This document shows positions 13,591-18,465 of a stretch of DNA of 18,465 nt, in pieces (positions within the stretch are counted from its first letter, which is position 1; each line of letters begins with the position of its first letter). This DNA comes from JBCCBV01 sp039033855. Its GTDB lineage: Bacteria > Planctomycetota > Phycisphaerae > Phycisphaerales > Phycisphaeraceae. The position numbers and the translations under genes were made by a program. Location: assembly GCA_039033855.1 (NCBI GenBank), contig JBCCBV010000034.1:1-18465 (forward strand), given 5' to 3'. A model generated the notes under the pieces. The model was given only the letters and a program-made list of their open reading frames with translations. It was not told the DNA's origin and did no database searches.

Positions 13591-13608
13591 GGGCCCGGAA
13601 CAGGGCCC
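13591..13608 (-). promoter_or_regulatory. GGGCCC-GGAACA-GGGCCC hairpin in the fliS leader
   Basis: Two self-complementary GGGCCC hexamers separated by 6 nt can fold into a 6-bp all-G/C stem, 24 nt before the fliS ATG. If transcription starts at the sigma-28-like promoter just upstream, this stem is at the very 5-prime end of the mRNA, where it could stabilise the message. Confidence 0.35.
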
Positions 13609-13614
13609 ACGTTG

Positions 13615-13643
13615 CTATCGGCGGGTGCGCTCGGCGGGCCTTA
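13615..13643 (-). promoter_or_regulatory. Candidate sigma-28 (FliA) promoter for fliS
   Basis: On the minus strand, TAAG (13640-13643) is followed after 17 bp by GCCGATAG (13615-13622), seven of eight matches to the FliA -10 consensus GCCGATAA. The -35 match is 3 of 4 and the spacer is 2 bp longer than the standard 15. The predicted start is about 40 nt before the fliS ATG, which suits a late flagellar gene. Confidence 0.38.
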
Positions 13644-13806
13644 GCTTGGGGTGGTTTGGGGCCGATAAGGCGCGGGGCGTCACGGGGGACGCACGCAGGT
13701 CGGCGCGGGTGATCGCCTCGACCACGCGTAGCGGGTCGTGCGCATGCCGGGATCGGATGACTTAGAGCGGGTTACCGCGTGCTGGTGGTGGAGCGCCGGG
13801 TCAGCC

Positions 13807-16800
13807 TTATGAGAGGTTGCTGATCTGGCCGAGCGAAGCCGACTGGTCTTGCAGTTCGGCCAGGGCGCGTTCCATGGCGACGAACTCGGCTTCGAGCCGT
13901 GCCCGGCGGTCGCCGAGGCGCTCGTTGAGGGTTTCGATGCGGTCGTTGTTGGCGTCGATCTGCTGCTGGATGTTGTTGATCGCGCCGCCGACGGCGGAGG
14001 TGTCGCCCTCGGTCAGGCCTTCGAGCACGTCGCCCAGGAACACCGCTGCGCCGCGGGCGACTACGGAGTCGCGGTCTTCTTCGCCGGTGACTGGGTCGGT
14101 TTCGAAGGTTTCGAGCGCGAACAGGTCGCGCACGGCGTCGGGGTCGGTCTGCAGGGCGTTGCGGAAGCGTTCTTCGTCGAACTGGAGTCGGGCGCCGGTG
14201 CCCACGCGCACGCCGACGGAGGCGAGGGAGTTGAACGCGCCGGTGAGTTCCGACCGCGGGTTGATCACGGCGTTGTAGATCGACTGCCGGGCGCGGAGCA
14301 CCGCCGACTCGCCCAGCAGCAGGCCGCGGGTTTCGGTTTCGCTGTCGAACGAGTCGTACTGGTTGATGGTGTCGACGGCGCTGTTGAAGGCGGTCACCAA
14401 ACCGCGCACCGATTCGACCACGGCCTCGCGGTCTTCGGAGATCGACAGGCGGACGGTCCCCTCGCTGGTGTTGCGCAGGTCGATGGTGGCGCCTTCGATC
14501 AGGCCTTCGAGCGTGTTGCTGGTGGAGGTGACCACCAGGGCCTTGGCGGGGTCGTCGCTGCCGAAGAACACCACGGCGTCCTGGGCTTCGTTGAGGTCGA
14601 ACGCGCCCAGGCCCAGGCCGTTGTCGTCGAAGACGAACGCGCCGTCGGAGCCGGCGTCCTCGGCGGCGAGGCTCAGCCGGAAGGGCGCGCCCAGCGAGCC
14701 GTCGTTGATAATCGACGCGGCCACGCCGACGCCGGCGTCGTTGATGGCGTTCACGGCGTCTTGGAGGGAGGCGCCGTCTTCGATGACCACGCGCTTGCGG
14801 AACGCGCCGTCGAGGTCGGCGCCCGGGCTGCCGGCGATGCCGACGATCCCCAGGTCGGCGGCGGTGGTCGAGCCGTCTTCGATGATCGACAGCGCCGTGG
14901 CGCCCAGGCCGGTGTCTTCGATCAGCAGGCCGTTGCCCTGGTCGTTGATCCGGGCGTTGACGGCCAGTCCGCGCGAGTTGATCTCGCTGATGACGTCCTT
15001 GAGGGTGATCTCGTTGCCCTGGGTCAGGTCGACCGTGGCGGAGGCGCCGTTGGAGTCGGTGATGCGGAAGCGTCCGCGCTGCACGCCGAGCTGCTGGAGG
15101 GTGGTGCCCTCGCTGAGGTATTGCAGCGACAGCGACCCGGAGTCGGCCTCGCGTTCGGTAAACGTCCCGGCCAGGCCGAGCTGGGCGGCGGCGGTGCCGG
15201 TGAGGTCGGCGACGACCAAAGACCCGGCGGTGGCGGAGTTGTCGGTCAGGCGGATGCCGTTGCCGGCGTCGTTGAGCTCGGCGGTCACGCCCAGGCCGGC
15301 GTTGTTGACCGTGTCCAGGACGTCTTGCACCGAGCGGGCGGCGGACAGGTCGAGGTCGGCCGAGACGCCGGCGGCGCTGGTGATGCGGACGGTGGCGCCG
15401 GCGGCCGGGGCGGCGGGCTGGGCCAGCACCGGGTTGCCGGAGATCGAGCTCACGTTGGCGTCGATGGCGATGCCCAGGCGCGTGGCGGGCGAGGCGCCGC
15501 CGAGGTCGCGGATGGTGAGGTTGCCCGAGCCCGCGGTGGTGTCGGTGGCGGTCAGGCGGTTGCCGTCGATCGCCAGGGTTACGGCGCCGGACGTGGCGCT
15601 GTCGACGGCGTTGATCAGATCACCGACGGTGGTCAGCCCATCGAGGTCGACGCCGAAGGCGGTGCTGGCGTCGTTGCGGGCCAGAAACTCGAGGTCGTTG
15701 GCGGCGGTGCCGTCGCCCGCGAGCCCTGCGCCGCCGAACAGGTCGGCGAGGTTGGTGGCGGTGGTGAGCGCGGCAACGCCGTCGCCGACCACGCCGTCGA
15801 GCCCTCGGCCGGCGTTGACGAAGCGCAGCAGTTTGGAGTTGATCGAGGCGACGACGCGGTCGCCTTCGAGGAACCCGCCGGCGGCGCTTCCGCGGTCGAG
15901 CCCGAGGTCGGAAAGCGCCTGCGAGCCGTTGGCGGAGGTCACGGCCACGGTGCCGCCGCCTCCCGCGGTGTCGGTCAGCAGCAGGCCGGTGCCGGCGGTG
16001 TTGACCGAAGCGGTGACGACCCCGGCGGTGGCGGTTTCGATGGCGTCGAACACGTCGCCCAGGCTGTTGGCGCCGGTCAGGTCGACCAGGTAGGTGGCGC
16101 CGGCGGTGTCGGTGATCTGCAGGTCGCTGCCGGATTCGGCGCGGACGCCGTTGCCGTCGTTGAGCTGGGCGAGGAAGGTGCCGCGTCCGACGGTGTTGAT
16201 CGCGGCGCCGGAGAGCTGGGTGTCGTCGCCGTCGGCGTCGGCGGTGGAGTCGGTGGACAGGCCGAGGCTGGCGGCGACGCCGGTCCCGCCGATGTCGGTG
16301 ACGGACAGGGCCTGGGTGGTGGCGCCGGAGGCGTCTTGGAGGACCAGTCGGTCGCCGTCGACCGAGGCGACGACGTTGGCGCCGGACGCGCGGTTGATCT
16401 GGTCGACCACGTCGTCGACGGTCACGGTGGCGGACAGGTCGATAATGGAAGCGGCGCCGGCGCGGTCGGTGATGCGGATCAGGCCCCGGGTCACGCCTTG
16501 CCCGCCGTTGAGCCGGTCGAGGGTGGTGGTGGAGTCGAGGCGGGCGTCGCCGCGGTCGAAGGCGAGTACGGCTCCGCCGTCGCTGATCGCGGCGGTGGTG
16601 GCGTCGGCGAAGCCTGCGGTCACGGTCTGCTGGGCGGAAACGAGCTGGGCCACCTGCAGGGCGTAGGTGCCGGGCGTGGCGCCGGCGCCGGAGGTGATGG
16701 TGGCGATCGACTCGTCGGAGCTGGTGGCGGCGGTGCCGGTAAACGCGGTGGGCGAAGTCAGCGCGTTGGCGGCGCTGCGGAGTCCCAGCAGGTTGGCGTT

Positions 16801-16953
16801 GACGTCTTGATAGGCGACCTGCTGGGAGCGCAGGATCTCGTTGCGCTGCTCGACCTGGAGCCGCGGCCGGGACTCGATCGCGATGAGTTGATCGATGATA
16901 TCGGCGGTGTTCAGGCCGCTGATCAGTCCGATGCCGGTGGTGATTTGTCCCAT
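13807..16953 (-). CDS. fliD: Giant flagellar filament cap protein FliD with repeated hook-IN motifs
   Basis: FliD forms the cap at the filament tip and guides flagellin assembly outside the cell. The ends are typical: the N-terminal coiled region begins MGQITTGIGLISGLNTADII and covers about 1-110 (FliD_N), and the C-terminal part (about 800-1040, FliD_C) includes LEGLIEGATIDL (815-826), VTAFNSAVDTINQYDSFD (853-870), LASVGVRVGTGARLQFDEER (910-929) and a final coiled coil (about 993-1040). The protein has 1048 residues, against roughly 450-700 in most bacteria. The extra mass is a middle region of five to six units resembling the flagellin hook IN motif, each with an ITD-x-x-G strand, a DVxDxIN helix and a GxGLxLxD strand: about 153-232, 262-352, 417-495, 518-596, 617-705 and a degenerate one at 717-777. 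GAGG nine bases before the ATG supports the start. Confidence 0.93.
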   Translation of the reverse strand: MGQITTGIGLISGLNTADIIDQLIAIESRPRLQVEQRNEILRSQQVAYQDVNANLLGLRSAANALTSPTAFTGTAATSSDESIATITSGAGATPGTYALQVAQLVSAQQTVTAGFADATTAAISDGGAVLAFDRGDARLDSTTTLDRLNGGQGVTRGLIRITDRAGAASIIDLSATVTVDDVVDQINRASGANVVASVDGDRLVLQDASGATTQALSVTDIGGTGVAASLGLSTDSTADADGDDTQLSGAAINTVGRGTFLAQLNDGNGVRAESGSDLQITDTAGATYLVDLTGANSLGDVFDAIETATAGVVTASVNTAGTGLLLTDTAGGGGTVAVTSANGSQALSDLGLDRGSAAGGFLEGDRVVASINSKLLRFVNAGRGLDGVVGDGVAALTTATNLADLFGGAGLAGDGTAANDLEFLARNDASTAFGVDLDGLTTVGDLINAVDSATSGAVTLAIDGNRLTATDTTAGSGNLTIRDLGGASPATRLGIAIDANVSSISGNPVLAQPAAPAAGATVRITSAAGVSADLDLSAARSVQDVLDTVNNAGLGVTAELNDAGNGIRLTDNSATAGSLVVADLTGTAAAQLGLAGTFTEREADSGSLSLQYLSEGTTLQQLGVQRGRFRITDSNGASATVDLTQGNEITLKDVISEINSRGLAVNARINDQGNGLLIEDTGLGATALSIIEDGSTTAADLGIVGIAGSPGADLDGAFRKRVVIEDGASLQDAVNAINDAGVGVAASIINDGSLGAPFRLSLAAEDAGSDGAFVFDDNGLGLGAFDLNEAQDAVVFFGSDDPAKALVVTSTSNTLEGLIEGATIDLRNTSEGTVRLSISEDREAVVESVRGLVTAFNSAVDTINQYDSFDSETETRGLLLGESAVLRARQSIYNAVINPRSELTGAFNSLASVGVRVGTGARLQFDEERFRNALQTDPDAVRDLFALETFETDPVTGEEDRDSVVARGAAVFLGDVLEGLTEGDTSAVGGAINNIQQQIDANNDRIETLNERLGDRRARLEAEFVAMERALAELQDQSASLGQISNLS

Positions 16954-16968
16954 GGGATCGCGCCTCGC

Positions 16969-16983
16969 GGCTCCGGTGGAGCC
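16969..16983 (-). promoter_or_regulatory. Hairpin just upstream of the fliD ribosome-binding site
   Basis: GGCTCC-GGT-GGAGCC is a perfect 6-bp stem with a 3-nt loop, ending three bases before the GAGG that serves fliD. It could influence translation of fliD, or be a remnant terminator of the upstream gene. A perfect -35-like TTGACA (17062-17067, minus) lies further upstream but has no convincing -10 partner. No sigma-28 or sigma-54 site was found in this 220-bp gap. Confidence 0.35.
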
Positions 16984-17173
16984 TCAAAGAGGTATCGACG
17001 CGTTTAGGGCGCGGGCTTGAAGTGGGTGCGCTGGGCGGGCGGTCTGACCATCGTCCCGGGGTGTCAAACCGATGCGCTTGGAGCGGGATTGGGGCGGTCG
17101 ATTTTCGGACGCCGGGCCGAAGCGGGGGCGTCAAAAGTGCGCCGAGGCGATTGCGCCATGGGTCTCCGGCGAT

Positions 17174-18364
17174 TCAGCCGGGCGGGTCGGGCGCGAGGAC
17201 CCGCTGGGTGGGGGGCTGGGCGCTCGCGGCGATCAGCAGTTGGAGTCGTTGACGCACCAGGGCCGCGGGCAGGGCGTAGGTCGAAGCGCGTCCGGCCCGT
17301 GCGATGTTGACGCCCACGGCCCGGCCGTCGAGGTCGAGCAGCGGGCCGCCGCAGAGCCAGGGTTCGAGCACCGAGTCGTGCTGGAGCACGGCCGGGAACC
17401 CGGTGCGCCGGGCGCTCACCAGCAGCCGTCCGGGGGCGGGTCGTTCGAGGGGCCCGGGGTCGAACCGCCGGTCGGCCCGGAGCGTGACGCGGGTGGTTTG
17501 TCGGGCGCCGTCGCGGAGGAAGGCAACTTCGACCCGTTCGCCCTCGACCCGGTCGGCCAGGGCCTCGGCGACGCTGCGCAGGCTGACGGCCGAACGTCCG
17601 GCGACGGACAGCAGCCGGTCGCCCGGGAGCAGGCCGGCCTCGGCGGCGCCCAGGGTGACCGCGCGGATGCGCAGCGGCGGGGCGGTTTGGGCGGACGGAT
17701 CGTCGTCGGCGGGCGCAGCGCGCACGGCCGGGGCGGGGCGCGGTTCGAGCTCCAGGCCCAGCACCAATCGGTCGGAGGCGATCCGGCGGGGCGGGCTGCT
17801 GACGATGCCTACCGACGCGGCGCGGCCCCGCGGGCCCGGGGTGACGACCCACCGGCCGACCGGCGCATCGCCCGGGGCCCATTCGACCGGCCGGAGCCCG
17901 GTGATCGGCGCCCGCAAGAGGGCCAGGTCGGTGGCCGGGTCCACGGCGACGACGCGCGCGTCGAGCACGCGCCCGTCGGACAGGGCCACGCGGACGGACA
18001 AGCCCAATTCGCTGGCTTTCGTGAGAATGATGCCTTCGGACCCCACGACCACGCCGAGCGCCGAGCCGACGCCGCCGGTCTGGACTTCGACCACCGTGTC
18101 GCGCCGGGCGTCGGCGACGGGCTGGACGCCTTCGAGCAGGTCGGCACGGGATTCGGATCGCGGGGCCAGATTGGCCGGTGTCCAAGCGGGGGTGGCCGAG
18201 GCTTGCTCGCTCGCGGGGGCGGGGGACTGCGGGGGGTGCGGGGTGTCGGCTCGCGCGGCGGGCGCACCGAGCGCGGCCATCGCCATCGCCAACAACAGGC
18301 CAAGGCAGGGCAAGTCGCGCAAGTCGACCGGCGAGCGCAAAGACACAGCGCGGGTTCGAGTCAT
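17174..18364 (-). CDS. Exported trypsin/HtrA-like pseudoprotease with inserted PDZ domain
   Basis: This 396-aa protein has a hydrophobic signal (about 16-39, ending PAARAD) and a Pro-rich linker, so it is probably periplasmic. Residues 80-200 follow the first part of an HtrA/DegP protease domain: GSALGVVVGSEGIILTKAS (100-118), DPATDLALLR (142-151) and VGRWVVTPGPRG...VGIVSS (169-190). A PDZ domain (about 230-297; AGLLPGDRLLSVAGRSAVSL at 243-262) comes next, and only then the active-site strand LQHDSVLEPWLCGGPLLDL (327-345) with GVNIARAGRASTYALPA (351-367). The catalytic His position is Ser118, Asp146 is kept, and the Ser position is Cys338 with the GN before it changed to WL. It is therefore unlikely to cleave by the classical triad; a binding or sensing role is inferred. 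The ATG overlaps the stop of an upstream gene as ATGA. Confidence 0.8.
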   Translation of the reverse strand: MTRTRAVSLRSPVDLRDLPCLGLLLAMAMAALGAPAARADTPHPPQSPAPASEQASATPAWTPANLAPRSESRADLLEGVQPVADARRDTVVEVQTGGVGSALGVVVGSEGIILTKASELGLSVRVALSDGRVLDARVVAVDPATDLALLRAPITGLRPVEWAPGDAPVGRWVVTPGPRGRAASVGIVSSPPRRIASDRLVLGLELEPRPAPAVRAAPADDDPSAQTAPPLRIRAVTLGAAEAGLLPGDRLLSVAGRSAVSLRSVAEALADRVEGERVEVAFLRDGARQTTRVTLRADRRFDPGPLERPAPGRLLVSARRTGFPAVLQHDSVLEPWLCGGPLLDLDGRAVGVNIARAGRASTYALPAALVRQRLQLLIAASAQPPTQRVLAPDPPG

Positions 18365-18465
18365 TCGCCTGCGCCCCCGTCGGGGACTTGGGCGGGCGGC
18401 GTGGCGGGATCGGGCGCCGCAGGGTCGGGCGGGTCGGGCGGGTCGAGAAACGCTTCCGGCCGGAC
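18361..18465 (-). CDS. C-terminal end of an upstream gene, translationally coupled
   Basis: The minus strand is open from the right edge to a TGA at 18361-18363 that overlaps the pseudoprotease ATG (ATGA). The 34 visible residues start VRPEAFLDPPDPPDPAAPDP and finish ATPPAQVPDGGAGE, a Pro/Asp-rich tail such as often ends an exported protein. The frame is supported by the overlap and by codon bias: GC-rich third positions continue. The identity cannot be told from this tail. A paralogue of the pseudoprotease is one guess, because such genes often come in pairs. Confidence 0.6.
   Translation of the reverse strand, partial: VRPEAFLDPPDPPDPAAPDPATPPAQVPDGGAGE

Noticed and set aside
14000..16600. 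DNA-level tandem repeats or CRISPR-like array in fliD
   Set aside because: The repeated short GC words come from codon bias and diverged protein repeats; there is no constant repeat with unique spacers.
13849..17007. A 1052-codon plus-strand open frame opposite fliD
   Set aside because: It mirrors fliD exactly and its translation is low-complexity Gly/Val/Ala/Asp; the minus-strand frame carries the conserved FliD ends.
17062..17067. TTGACA as a fliD promoter
   Set aside because: The -35 match is perfect, but no acceptable -10 box lies 15-19 bp downstream on the minus strand.

Overview
The window is GC-rich bacterial DNA (roughly 70% GC by eye), densely packed, with ten complete protein genes and two genes cut by the window edges. 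The organism is most likely a flagellated member of the Planctomycetota, probably Phycisphaerae-like. This is an inference from four things: very high GC, a secreted beta-propeller protein with a dockerin-like pair and a VPTPG/poly-Arg C-terminal sorting tail, a FliD cap protein about twice the usual size, and a trypsin/PDZ protein whose catalytic residues are replaced. No rRNA, tRNA, CRISPR array, insertion sequence, integrase or phage gene was seen.

Layout. 1-1356 (-): GroEL, missing its C-terminus. 1357-1699: intergenic stretch with nested direct repeats and a short palindrome. 1700-4243 (+): O-antigen-ligase-like polytopic membrane protein, ending 3 nt from the convergent ispE (4247-5221, -). 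5285-6022 (-): TetR-family regulator, with a promoter and a 15-bp palindromic operator candidate just upstream. 6274-8034 (-): ilvD. 8136-8825 (+): P-loop small-molecule kinase, followed after 9 nt by trpF (8835-9548, +). trpF ends on a TTAA shared with the stop of a small lipoprotein gene (9545-9961, -). 10101-11072 (+): trpS. 11150-12670 (-): exported seven-bladed FG-GAP-like protein. 12671-13020: intergenic region with several hairpins. 13021-13566 (-): fliS. 13807-16953 (-): giant fliD. 17174-18364 (-): trypsin/PDZ pseudoprotease, overlapped by ATGA with the end of a further upstream gene (18361-18465, -).

How the genes relate. There are three functional themes. The first is housekeeping metabolism and translation: branched-chain amino acids (ilvD), tryptophan (trpF), tryptophanyl-tRNA (trpS), isoprenoid precursors (ispE) and folding (groEL). 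The second is cell surface and export: the O-antigen-ligase-like protein, the lipoprotein, the propeller/dockerin protein and the periplasmic pseudoprotease. The third is late flagellar assembly: fliD and its downstream neighbour fliS, with a sigma-28-like promoter candidate before fliS. The genes do not form one obvious new system. The most unusual contents are the protease fold with a PDZ domain inserted and its catalytic residues lost, the repeat-expanded FliD, and the self-regulation layout of the TetR gene.
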